Translations under genes and position numbers: made by a program
The notes under the pieces: generated by a model
Told to the model about the DNA's origin: nothing
Seen by the model: only the letters and a program-made list of their open reading frames with translations
Database searches by the model: none
Assembly (NCBI RefSeq): GCF_003862485.1
Contig: NZ_RRCM01000001.1
Location: 1,131,237 to 1,195,236 of the forward strand
Source: Lachnoanaerobaculum orale
GTDB taxonomy: Bacteria; Bacillota; Clostridia; Lachnospirales; Lachnospiraceae
Direction of reading: 5' to 3'
DNA length: 64,000 nucleotides
In this document: piece by piece, positions 1 through 7,044 of the stretch
Layout: every line of letters starts with the position of its first letter
How positions within the stretch are numbered: the stretch's first letter is position 1

Positions 1-246
1 ACCGTGCTTGCAATGAATTTTATAACTGTATGGAATGATTATACATTCAGCCTTGTATTTATAAACAGTACTGAGTTGAAAACAATATCTATAGGATTAG
101 CGGACTTTATAGGTCCAAGAGGTTTAAAAGACTGGGGAGCTACATATGCGGCAATTGCAACATCAATATTCCCTACTTTAGTTATATATTTCGGATTAAA
201 TAAAAAGATGACGGCAGGCATGACATTGGGGGCAGTAAAATCATGA
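1..246 (+). CDS. Sugar ABC transporter permease, C-terminal end (5' partial)
   Basis: The reading frame is open from the first base, so only the last 81 residues of a carbohydrate ABC importer inner-membrane permease (MalG/CUT1 type) are present. Two hydrophobic stretches and the ending GLNKKMTAGMTLGAVKS are typical of the MalG-like C-terminus; the cytoplasmic EAA loop that contacts the ATPase lies upstream of the window. The stop overlaps the start of the GH32 gene (ATGA at 243-246), so the two are translationally coupled and the transporter probably imports the fructoside or fructo-oligosaccharide that GH32 cleaves. The substrate is inferred from this linkage only. Confidence 0.85.
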   Translation, partial: TVLAMNFITVWNDYTFSLVFINSTELKTISIGLADFIGPRGLKDWGATYAAIATSIFPTLVIYFGLNKKMTAGMTLGAVKS

Positions 247-1655
247 GTGATTGTGAATTTATTTTTCGACCGAAATATCATTTTTCATTAAATAAAGGCT
301 GGATAAATGATCCGAACGGATTGGTTTGGTTTTGTGGCAAGTATCATCTTTATTTTCAATGTAATCCGTACAGTAATAATTGGGATAAGATGCATTGGGG
401 TCATGCTGTAAGCGATGATTTGATACATTGGGAAGAGTGCAAGCCTGTTTTGGTTCCTGACAGAATATATGAAGATTATTCTAAAGGCGGATGTTTTTCA
501 GGTTCTGTAGTAGTGTATGAAGATAAGATATATGCATTTTATACGGCTGTAACATTGGTGAATGGTGAGATTACTCAGAGGCAATGTATGGCATATTCTT
601 TTGACGGCTATAATTTTATAAAATACGATAAAAATCCTATTATAGAATCCATAGGTATTGATTTTAGGGACCCTAAAGTTATATATCATGACGGTGAGTG
701 GCAAATGGTTGTTGGTGGTTCTGACGGAAGTGCTTTGGACCGTGACAGCCATGGAAGAATATATTTATTTCATTCTGATGACTTGTATAACTGGACATAC
801 GGTGGAATATTGTATGAAGCTAAAGATGGAGAAGGGACAATGTTTGAATGCCCTGATATATTTGAATTAAATGGAAAATGGGTTATCACCGCTTCGCCTA
901 TGAATCGCACAGATTTTTTACCTACAATATATATGGTGGGAGATATAAATTTTAAAAACTGTATATTTTGTCATGAATATACCGATACATTGGATTTTGG
1001 ACCTCATTATTATGCATCACAAGTATACAAGGACAAATATAATCGGTATATTTCTATAGCTTGGATTGGAGGATGGGAATGGATGCCTTGGATAAAGGAT
1101 CATGGACCGTCTACTGAAGATGGTTATAGAGGAATTATGTCATATCCAAGGCTTGTATACATTGAGGATGGAAGACTGAAGTTATTGCCATATAATAGCG
1201 GTAATGATACAAGGGATAAATCGGATTATCCTAATAAACTAAGGGTATCGGATAGATTGAAATCCAATTTATTTAACGAGTTAAAAGAGCATGTTTATAT
1301 AAACGGAATCGTGTCCAGAAGCAGGAGCAGTACAGATTTAAGTATTTCAATATTTGATATGGAAGGACATAGAATTCTGATTACATTGGATTTTTTATTT
1401 GGAAATATTATTACAGATTATACCGAAGCAGATAAATATATAAATAACGGTCCAAGAATTTACAAGGCTGATATACAAGATAAATCGGATATAGAATTTA
1501 CTGTGTTAAAGGACGGAAATGTTCTGGAGCTATACCTTTTGGACGGTAAATATGATTTTACGTCAATGATATACCCGAAACAGAATAAAATTGGTATTTC
1601 TGTTAAGGTAAAAGATGCAGTTGTACGATATAGAGAGATAAATATTGAAGAATAA
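243..1655 (+). CDS. Glycoside hydrolase family 32 (sucrose/fructan hydrolase)
   Basis: A 470-residue enzyme that cleaves beta-fructosyl bonds in sucrose, sucrose-6-phosphate or short fructans. GH32 signatures are in order: WINDPNG with nucleophile Asp23, the transition-state RDP motif with Asp143, and ECPD with acid/base Glu202, on the N-terminal five-blade propeller; residues from about 330 form the C-terminal beta-sandwich. There is no signal peptide, so it acts in the cytoplasm on imported sugar. The start ATG overlaps the stop of the ABC permease. Without a PTS gene nearby an oligosaccharide hydrolase role is a little more likely than sucrose-6-phosphate hydrolase, but sequence alone does not separate them. 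Confidence 0.93.
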   Translation: MSDCEFIFRPKYHFSLNKGWINDPNGLVWFCGKYHLYFQCNPYSNNWDKMHWGHAVSDDLIHWEECKPVLVPDRIYEDYSKGGCFSGSVVVYEDKIYAFYTAVTLVNGEITQRQCMAYSFDGYNFIKYDKNPIIESIGIDFRDPKVIYHDGEWQMVVGGSDGSALDRDSHGRIYLFHSDDLYNWTYGGILYEAKDGEGTMFECPDIFELNGKWVITASPMNRTDFLPTIYMVGDINFKNCIFCHEYTDTLDFGPHYYASQVYKDKYNRYISIAWIGGWEWMPWIKDHGPSTEDGYRGIMSYPRLVYIEDGRLKLLPYNSGNDTRDKSDYPNKLRVSDRLKSNLFNELKEHVYINGIVSRSRSSTDLSISIFDMEGHRILITLDFLFGNIITDYTEADKYINNGPRIYKADIQDKSDIEFTVLKDGNVLELYLLDGKYDFTSMIYPKQNKIGISVKVKDAVVRYREINIEE

Positions 1656-1687
1656 TATGGCGTCAAGATTACTAAAACTATAAAAAG

Positions 1688-1741
1688 AAACAAACTAAGA
1701 CAGCATATCAAAATATGCTTAGAGTTTGTTCCTTTTTATTT
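1688..1741 (+). terminator. Rho-independent terminator after GH32 operon
   Basis: ACAAACTAAG pairs with the downstream CTTAGAGTTTGT around an inner AT-rich hairpin (GCATAT/ATATGC), and is followed by CCTTTTTATTTT. It ends the sugar operon. Confidence 0.8.
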
Positions 1742-1771
1742 TAAATTATATTACACTATTGGTAAAATATG

Positions 1772-1802
1772 TTGACAATTTTTCGGGGGGGGGTGGTAGT
1801 AT
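1772..1802 (+). promoter_or_regulatory. Promoter-like site with G9 tract in the spacer
   Basis: A consensus -35 TTGACA (1772-1777) is followed by a run of nine G (1785-1793) and a possible -10 TAGTAT (1797-1802). The spacer is 19 bases; loss of two G would make it 17. Downstream lie two ECF-type promoters and the sigma-factor gene. The -10 matches the consensus at only four of six positions, so the promoter call is tentative; the G9 tract itself is plain. Confidence 0.45.
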
Positions 1803-1868
1803 TGTGGAAAATAAATAAGAAGGAAATCTATAGTACTTTATAAAAATACTTATAATTTTAAAATCTCC

Positions 1869-1913
1869 TGCAACCGACTCTGTATATCATTCGTTATATA
1901 AGTGAAGGGCAAA
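1869..1913 (+). promoter_or_regulatory. ECF-sigma-type promoter, copy 1 of tandem repeat
   Basis: TGCAACC (1869-1875) and CGTTATA (1892-1898) are 16 bases apart, the layout expected of an ECF promoter (an AAC-containing -35 and a CGT-type -10). The unit recurs 70 bases downstream with almost the same sequence. The copy lies before a gene for an ECF sigma factor, which suggests autoregulation. No start codon with a clear ribosome site lies between the two copies. Confidence 0.55.
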
Positions 1914-1938
1914 GGAGATTAAAAATATTTTTATTATA

Positions 1939-1983
1939 TGCAACCGACTCCGCTTGTCATTCGTTATATAAGTGAAGGACAAA
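1939..1983 (+). promoter_or_regulatory. ECF-sigma-type promoter, copy 2 of tandem repeat
   Basis: TGCAACC (1939-1945) and CGTTATA (1962-1968) are again 16 bases apart. Between the copies GACTC, TCATT and the following AGTGAAGG are also conserved, while the middle of the spacer differs. The unit ends just before the AAAGGAG ribosome site of the short leader ORF at 1999, so it would drive the leader-sigma transcript. Confidence 0.58.
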
Positions 1984-1998
1984 AGAAAGGAGTAATAT

Positions 1999-2106
1999 AT
2001 GTATGAAGACATAATCAGACGTATTGTAAAATTGTTAGTGGAATCGTTTATTATTGATAATAAACAAAAGAAAGACATATGGTTGTATATTAAAAGATTT
2101 ATGTGA
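1999..2106 (+). CDS. 35-residue leader peptide upstream of the sigma factor
   Basis: A short ORF (starting MYEDIIRRIVKLL, ending YIKRFM) has a strong AAAGGAG ribosome site at 1986-1992, six bases ahead of ATG 1999. It stops at 2106, 16 bases before the sigma-factor ATG at 2123. The predicted peptide is basic and partly amphipathic and matches nothing I recognise. Its position suggests a translated leader coupled to the sigma gene, or a small regulator of it. Confidence 0.45.
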   Translation: MYEDIIRRIVKLLVESFIIDNKQKKDIWLYIKRFM

Positions 2107-2122
2107 TTGGGAGACGGCAAAT

Positions 2123-3745
2123 ATGTATTGTGGTCATTGCGGTAAGAAGATTTCTGAAGATTCAAACTTTTGTGTTTTTTGTGGTAAACCTACAGAATTA
2201 CAAAAACCTCAAAATGAATTAGCGGAGTTTGTAAGAAAAGCAAGAGCCGGAGACAAAGATGCTTTTGGAGTTTTATATAATAATACTTACAATCAAGCAT
2301 TTTATACTGTAAAGTCTATGATTAAAGACGATGATGCGGTGAATGATATATTGCAAGATTCATATGTTAAAGCATTCCTGCATATGGATTCATTCAAAGG
2401 TGATGATAAGTTTTTACCATGGATAAAACAAATTGCGGCAAATACAGCAAGAGATTGGCTAAAGAAAAAGAAGCCCATGCTTTTTACAGATTTAAATGAT
2501 GATGATGACATGGTATTCGAGGAGCAAATCGAGGATGAAAGAGAAGAGAATATACCTGAAAAACTTATAGAGCACAAAGAAACTATAAGACTTATCGGGG
2601 AAATTGTCGACAGTTTGCCGGATGATCAAAGAGCGGTTATAGGTATGTACTATTATGAGAATAAGTCGGTAAATGATATCGCAAGTGCTATGGGTGCATC
2701 TCAAAGTGCTATAAAGAGCAGACTTAAATATGGTAGAGATAAGATCAAAGCAAAGGTTGAGGAACTTAAAAGCAAGGGTACAAATCTATATGGTCTTGCA
2801 CCGTTTACATTCTGGTTATTGCTCATACGCAATATGAAAGGTTTTACAACTGAACTTATACCGGATGCAAATATATTACATAATGTAATAGAGAGTATTG
2901 ACGGTATTTCTCATAATCCGACAAAGACCGGACATATAAAGGATACAGGTAAGGGAAATATAAAAGCACCCGGTGTGGGAGCAGCTGCAGCTACAGGCGG
3001 TATGGGCGCTGCAAAAATCATATTGATTGCCTTGATAAGTACTACTGTTATAGGCGGATGTATCTTTGGAATATCAAAGGTAATTGGCGGAAGCAGTGCA
3101 GGTAAGGAGGTCGTAGAAGATACTATAGATAAAAACAGTTTATCGGATAAGGTGGAATCTACAATGGAAGAGACCGAGGCAAAAGAAAGTACCGAAGCTA
3201 TATCGAGTACCGAAGCCGCAGAGAGTATTTCTCCTAATGATGAGGCGCTGGAGCAATACAAAATAGTTGTAGAACAAGCTTCCACATATAAATTCGATGA
3301 TGATTACGATTTTTCTCCAACAGGTAATTATCAGTATGCTTTAGTAAAGATGAAATCAGATGATCCGGTTCAAACTTTGCTTTTAGCTCAGGAGGTAAGC
3401 AATGGAGACAGTTATGTCAGACTTTTTAAATATGATACTGATACGAAAGTTATGCATCAACCATATAAGCCTTATATAGTAGTTAACTTTTCAGGTGGCA
3501 GAAATTCTGTCGTTGAAAATTTCAATAAGATGGCTAACGGAGACGGCCTTCGTATATTTGGTGTCAGTAGAGGGAGAGGAGACGTATTGATTCAAAAGGT
3601 CACACTTGAGGGGGATAATCTAGATATAGAGGATGTATACACAGGTAAGCTCGGTGATGATATACCTGCTGAATTAGACGGGTTAGAGATCGAATGGCAT
3701 AACAGCAGTGATTTAAGTGTCTTTGGTACGCAATCAAATAATTAA
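2123..3745 (+). CDS. Zinc-ribbon ECF sigma factor with transmembrane segment and extracellular tail
   Basis: A 540-residue protein joining three parts. An N-terminal zinc ribbon has Cys3, Cys6, Cys17 and Cys20. An ECF sigma-70 core has region 2 at about 33-110 (DAVNDILQDSYVKAF) and region 4 at about 160-215 (SVNDIASAMGASQSAIKSRL). A single membrane segment at about 296-318 is followed by an acidic Ser/Glu-rich linker and a roughly 170-residue outer domain. I chose ATG 2123 because GGGAG lies 9 bases before it and the zinc ribbon begins there; an in-frame ATG at 2054 lies inside the leader ORF. No separate anti-sigma gene is present; the tail may do that job (inference). The next gene, 62 bases on, has no terminator before it and is probably co-transcribed. 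Confidence 0.85.
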   Translation: MYCGHCGKKISEDSNFCVFCGKPTELQKPQNELAEFVRKARAGDKDAFGVLYNNTYNQAFYTVKSMIKDDDAVNDILQDSYVKAFLHMDSFKGDDKFLPWIKQIAANTARDWLKKKKPMLFTDLNDDDDMVFEEQIEDEREENIPEKLIEHKETIRLIGEIVDSLPDDQRAVIGMYYYENKSVNDIASAMGASQSAIKSRLKYGRDKIKAKVEELKSKGTNLYGLAPFTFWLLLIRNMKGFTTELIPDANILHNVIESIDGISHNPTKTGHIKDTGKGNIKAPGVGAAAATGGMGAAKIILIALISTTVIGGCIFGISKVIGGSSAGKEVVEDTIDKNSLSDKVESTMEETEAKESTEAISSTEAAESISPNDEALEQYKIVVEQASTYKFDDDYDFSPTGNYQYALVKMKSDDPVQTLLLAQEVSNGDSYVRLFKYDTDTKVMHQPYKPYIVVNFSGGRNSVVENFNKMANGDGLRIFGVSRGRGDVLIQKVTLEGDNLDIEDVYTGKLGDDIPAELDGLEIEWHNSSDLSVFGTQSNN

Positions 3746-3807
3746 ACAATATACAATATTAGTTTTGGTAACATTTAAAATTTTATATACACATTAGGAG
3801 GTATTAT

Positions 3808-4512
3808 ATGAAGAAATTTATCGGTTTAGTAGCAGTGGCAGCTTTCAGCAGCATTATGGCATCAAGTGCTTGGGCAGGTACATGGAAGCAGAACAATGTA
3901 GGCTGGTGGTTTGACAATGGTAACGGCACTTATCCTGCAAGTACATGGCAGTGGATAGACGGCAACAATGACGGTATAGCAGAGTGCTATTATTTCGACC
4001 GTGCAGGATATATGTTGGCAAATACAAGTACACCTGACGGATATCAGGTAAATGCATCAGGTGCATGGGTTCAAAACGGTGCGGTTCAGACAAAGAATCT
4101 GAGGGCAAGCAGTCAGACAACAAGTAGCAGACCGAAGCTGGTTTTGTTTGATTTGGAGCCGACATATAGAATTTTTGCTCATAAGGAAAAAAATATAACT
4201 GTTACAGATGGTGAGACATGGACAGACACATTAAATATATATCCGGGTGGAATATTTGAATTTTCAAATGAAAAGGGGTACACCAGACTTAGAGCCAAAG
4301 TCGCACCTCAGTATAGTTCAGAACAAAATAGTTGTATACTAATAGTATATGGAGATAATGGTAGTGTACTATATAGAAGCGATGAAATGGTACAAGGAGA
4401 AACAGAACCTTTTGATATAGATATAGATATATCAGGACAGAGTAAAATTCAGTTTACATGTTCCAGCAAGGCAGGTGCTAATTTAGTTATAAAATCTGCA
4501 AGATTTGAATAA
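3808..4512 (+). CDS. Secreted cell-wall-binding-repeat protein with NPCBM-like domain
   Basis: A 234-residue exported protein. Residues 1-23 are a signal peptide ending in SSAWA. Residues 24-95 carry tryptophan/tyrosine-rich cell-wall/choline-binding-type repeats (GTWKQNNVGWWF, YYFDRAGYM, DGYQVNASGAWV). After a Ser/Thr linker, residues about 110-234 resemble an NPCBM-like beta-sandwich (LRAKVAP, CILIVYGDNGSVLYRS, LVIKSARFE). It likely sits on the wall and binds sugar chains; no catalytic domain is seen. It has an AGGAGGT ribosome site and follows the sigma-factor gene, so it is a candidate target of that sigma factor. Confidence 0.75.
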   Translation: MKKFIGLVAVAAFSSIMASSAWAGTWKQNNVGWWFDNGNGTYPASTWQWIDGNNDGIAECYYFDRAGYMLANTSTPDGYQVNASGAWVQNGAVQTKNLRASSQTTSSRPKLVLFDLEPTYRIFAHKEKNITVTDGETWTDTLNIYPGGIFEFSNEKGYTRLRAKVAPQYSSEQNSCILIVYGDNGSVLYRSDEMVQGETEPFDIDIDISGQSKIQFTCSSKAGANLVIKSARFE

Positions 4513-4530
4513 TATAATATTTTACCAAGT

Positions 4531-4567
4531 TCAGGTGGGCTATTTTTAGCCCACCTTTAGTTTTGTC
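4531..4567 (+). terminator. Rho-independent terminator
   Basis: AGGTGGGCT and AGCCCACCT form a nine-pair stem around ATTTTT, followed by TTAGTTTTGTCTT. It ends the sigma-factor/NPCBM transcript. Confidence 0.88.
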
Positions 4568-4596
4568 TTGTAAACATATTCATAAATTGATATAAT
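4568..4596 (+). promoter_or_regulatory. Sigma-A-type promoter for the Rpn gene
   Basis: TTGTAA (4568-4573) and TATAAT (4591-4596) have a 17-base spacer. The gene starts at 4692 after an AGGAGGA ribosome site, leaving a roughly 90-base leader. Confidence 0.5.
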
Positions 4597-4691
4597 TAAC
4601 TCAAGCAAACCAAGTCAATGTTTTATAGTACGTGGTTTTATTCTTTATTTTATTCTAATCAGTTTCTTTAACAATTTTTTCAGGAGGAAGT

Positions 4692-5654
4692 ATGGCGGAG
4701 AAAGACATAACACAAAAGGTGCTTGAGCAGTACAATGATGTTTTTATGGACATAGTGAATGTACTGCTGTTTAACGGTGAGATGGTGGTAAGAGAGGATG
4801 ATTTGATTGATTTGCCTACAAGCAGTTCAAAAAAGATAGGCAGAAAAATCAACTATCAAGACAGAGATGTAGCAAAGTATTGGCAGGGAAATAAGATAAA
4901 TATTGCTATGTTAGGGCTTGAAAATCAGACAGACCCTGACAAGCTGATGCCGCTAAGAGTTATAAGCTACGACGGTGCGGAGTATGGGTGGCAATCAAGC
5001 AGAAAAAACAGAGACAAGCCGAAATATCCGGTTATCACATTGGTATTGTACATGGGACATAAAGGCAGATGGAATTATCCGAAAAATATAATGGGTGTAG
5101 TGGATGTGGATGAGAGATTAAAGCCATATGTAAATGACTATAAAATAAATCTTTTTGAGTTGGCTTATCTGCCTGAGGAAAAGAGAAAGCTGTTTAAAAG
5201 TGATTTCAGGGTGGTGGTTGACTATCTGTATCAGGTTCGAAAAAATAATAAATATGAACCTGAGATGTATAAGATAGAACATATAGACGAAGTATTGAAT
5301 CTGATGTCTGCAATGACAAGTGACAACAGATTTGAAGAAGTGATAGAAGAGGTACATGAAAAGGAGGCAAAGTATATGTGTGAAGTTATTGATATTATGC
5401 TGAATAACGGATGGCAGGAAGCTATAGACAGCGGAATGCAACAGGGAATGCAACAGGGAATGCAAAAAGGACTTGAAGAGGGAATGCAAAAAGGACTTGA
5501 AGAAGGAATGCAAAAAGGACTTGAAGAAGGAATACAAAAAGGAGCCGAGATTGAAAAGAAAACTATAGCAGAGACCATGAAGAAAAAGGGCCTTGATATA
5601 GGTTTAATTATGGAAATTACAGGATTATCAAAGGATAAGATTTTGGCATTGTAA
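4692..5654 (+). CDS. Rpn-family PD-(D/E)XK nuclease / putative transposase
   Basis: A 320-residue member of the recombination-promoting nuclease (Rpn/YhgA-like) family that is abundant in Lachnospiraceae. The N-terminal 230 residues carry the restriction-like nuclease fold, with RDVAKYW and LGLENQT placed where the family has its acidic active site. Family members make DNA breaks and promote RecA-independent recombination in E. coli; activity here is inferred. Near residues 248-284 the chain becomes a run of GMQQ and GMQKGLEE repeats, a likely helical spacer, before the C-terminal helix ending ITGLSKDKILAL. A matching remnant of this C-terminus lies at 46282-46332. The gene stands alone between its own promoter and terminator. 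Confidence 0.85.
   Translation: MAEKDITQKVLEQYNDVFMDIVNVLLFNGEMVVREDDLIDLPTSSSKKIGRKINYQDRDVAKYWQGNKINIAMLGLENQTDPDKLMPLRVISYDGAEYGWQSSRKNRDKPKYPVITLVLYMGHKGRWNYPKNIMGVVDVDERLKPYVNDYKINLFELAYLPEEKRKLFKSDFRVVVDYLYQVRKNNKYEPEMYKIEHIDEVLNLMSAMTSDNRFEEVIEEVHEKEAKYMCEVIDIMLNNGWQEAIDSGMQQGMQQGMQKGLEEGMQKGLEEGMQKGLEEGIQKGAEIEKKTIAETMKKKGLDIGLIMEITGLSKDKILAL
5433..5543 (+). repeat. In-frame 12/24-base tandem repeats in the Rpn gene
   Basis: Two 12-base units (GGAATGCAACAG) are followed by three nearly identical 24-base units (5457-5480, 5481-5504, 5505-5528; GGAATGCAAAAAGGACTTGA...) and a partial fourth. Each 24-base unit encodes GMQKGLEE, so copy-number change keeps the frame and only changes the length of the linker. 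Confidence 0.9.
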
Positions 5655-5675
5655 TCATCATAAAAATTATATTTT

Positions 5676-5727
5676 AAATATAGCTGTATCTAATATCTTT
5701 TATATATGAGTTACAGCTATATTTTTG
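5676..5727 (+). terminator. Rho-independent terminator after the Rpn gene
   Basis: ATATAGCTGTA pairs with TACAGCTATAT across an AT-rich loop, then TTTTT. Confidence 0.75.
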
Positions 5728-5837
5728 CATATAAATAAGGAAGCGAAAATGATAAGATGTAAAGTCACTTAAATGTGCTATAATATACCTATATAGCATT
5801 TTTTAAGTATATGTATCAGTATAAAAGTAGGTAAAAG

Positions 5838-6443
5838 ATGGAGAAAGCGATAAAAGAAAAACTAAAAGATATAGAGAAGTATATCTGTGAGAATTTTGAT
5901 GGGCTGGATATGGATGATCCGGTGGAAGAAGGGTACTTTGACGAGTATGAGAAGATAAGAGGAGCAAATGATAATGAGTTTTACAATTTTGAAAAAGAGT
6001 TTGATATAAAGCTTCCGGATGATTTTAAAGAACTGTACAGTTACAAAAACGGAAGCGGATATTTTGAACTTATTCAGTCGGATGTTGACGGCAGAGATAT
6101 GTCGTTTACATTGATGAGCCTTGAAGAGATGAAAAGGATCAAAGGCTTTTTTCAAAATGTAGATGATTTACTTAGTAATTATTTTGACGGTAATGAGCTT
6201 GAATCAAAGAAAGACTCAAGAATAAAGCCGTATATTTTCAATAAATTGTGGTTTCCGTTTGCATCATACTGTGAATGTTGTTATCTGATGCTTGACTTTA
6301 ATCCTGATAAGGACGGTAAGTCGGGACAGGTGATTTGCTATATACATGATCCGGACGAAGTGGTGTATGCGGCGGAAAGTGTGAAAAAACTTATAGATGA
6401 TGAACTGACTCTGCTTAAGGATATGTTTGATAAGCAGGATTAA
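5838..6443 (+). CDS. SMI1/KNR4 (SUKH) family protein, immunity-like
   Basis: A 201-residue soluble protein with the SUKH pattern: an acidic N-terminal helix region, the FEKEFDIKLPDDFKELYSY block at about 53-71 followed by NGSG, and WFPFASY with the LMLDFNP strand near 135-155. SUKH proteins are mostly immunity proteins that neutralise nuclease toxins delivered by contact-dependent systems. No toxin lies beside it, so it is an orphan here. The ribosome site (GTAGGTAAAAG before ATG) is weak. A TATAAT at 5779-5784 may be its -10 box, without a good -35. The next gene follows by 25 bases. Confidence 0.8.
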   Translation: MEKAIKEKLKDIEKYICENFDGLDMDDPVEEGYFDEYEKIRGANDNEFYNFEKEFDIKLPDDFKELYSYKNGSGYFELIQSDVDGRDMSFTLMSLEEMKRIKGFFQNVDDLLSNYFDGNELESKKDSRIKPYIFNKLWFPFASYCECCYLMLDFNPDKDGKSGQVICYIHDPDEVVYAAESVKKLIDDELTLLKDMFDKQD

Positions 6444-6468
6444 ACATGGGATATAAAAGAGGAGTAAT

Positions 6469-7044
6469 ATGAGAGAAGAACCGAAGCCCGGAGAGTTTTA
6501 CAGGCATTTTAAGAATAAATTGTATCAGATAGTTGCAGTGGCCACACATTCCGAAACAAGGGAAAAGCTGGTAATATATCAGGCACTTTACGGTGAGTAT
6601 GGGGTGTATGCCAGACCGATGGATATGTTTATGAGTGAGGTGGATAAAGAAAAGTATTCGGATGTGAAACAGAAATATCGCTTTGAGAGAATAGAAGATA
6701 TAGCTAAAGAATCAAAGTCGGATAAAGCATCGGACTCTAAGGTAATTGAACAGGATAAGAAACTTAAAGAAGACAGCGTATCAAATGACAATACTTTAAA
6801 GACGGATAAGGATGCCGACTTCGGAAAAGGATATTTTATAGAGTTTCTGGAGGCGGACGATTTAAGTACGAAAAAGGAAATACTTATAGCAAACAGAGAA
6901 CTTATAAGCGAGAGAGAGCTGGATACAATTTATGAGATATACGGGCTTAAGCGCAGAAAAATAGACAGAGATTTGGATATAGCCGATCTTATAGGTTATT
7001 TTGATATGCAACAGCAATACGAGGGGAAAAGACTAAGAAAGTAA
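6469..7044 (+). CDS. DUF1653-domain protein
   Basis: A 191-residue protein. Residues 5-75 fit DUF1653 (KPGEFYRHFKNKLYQIV, VIYQALYGEYGVYARP), a small beta-rich domain of unknown function that often occurs alone. A charged Lys/Asp/Ser linker (about 80-120) leads to a C-terminal helical segment (FIEFLEADDLSTKKEIL, ISERELDTIYEIYGLK) not part of the domain. Ribosome site AGAGGAG precedes ATG 6469. Its stop is directly followed by the uvrC start with no gap, so the two are translationally coupled; no role in repair is known. Confidence 0.82.
   Translation: MREEPKPGEFYRHFKNKLYQIVAVATHSETREKLVIYQALYGEYGVYARPMDMFMSEVDKEKYSDVKQKYRFERIEDIAKESKSDKASDSKVIEQDKKLKEDSVSNDNTLKTDKDADFGKGYFIEFLEADDLSTKKEILIANRELISERELDTIYEIYGLKRRKIDRDLDIADLIGYFDMQQQYEGKRLRK

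Noticed and set aside
1938..2006. Short ORF reading through the second ECF repeat (MQPTPLVIRYISEGQKK...)
   Set aside because: It has a ribosome-like AAAGGAG at 1911-1916, too far from ATG 1938; the conserved bases fit a promoter better than a coding frame.
2054..2122. Longer start of the sigma factor at ATG 2054
   Set aside because: It lies inside the leader ORF, has no ribosome site, and adds residues before the zinc ribbon; ATG 2123 has GGGAG at the right distance.
2911..3285. Antisense frame opposite the sigma-factor membrane region
   Set aside because: It mirrors the biased codons of the + strand gene and has no start signals.
5118..5578. Two antisense frames opposite the Rpn repeats
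   Set aside because: They are shadows of the 24-base repeats; low-complexity Phe/Ser/His sequence without homology.
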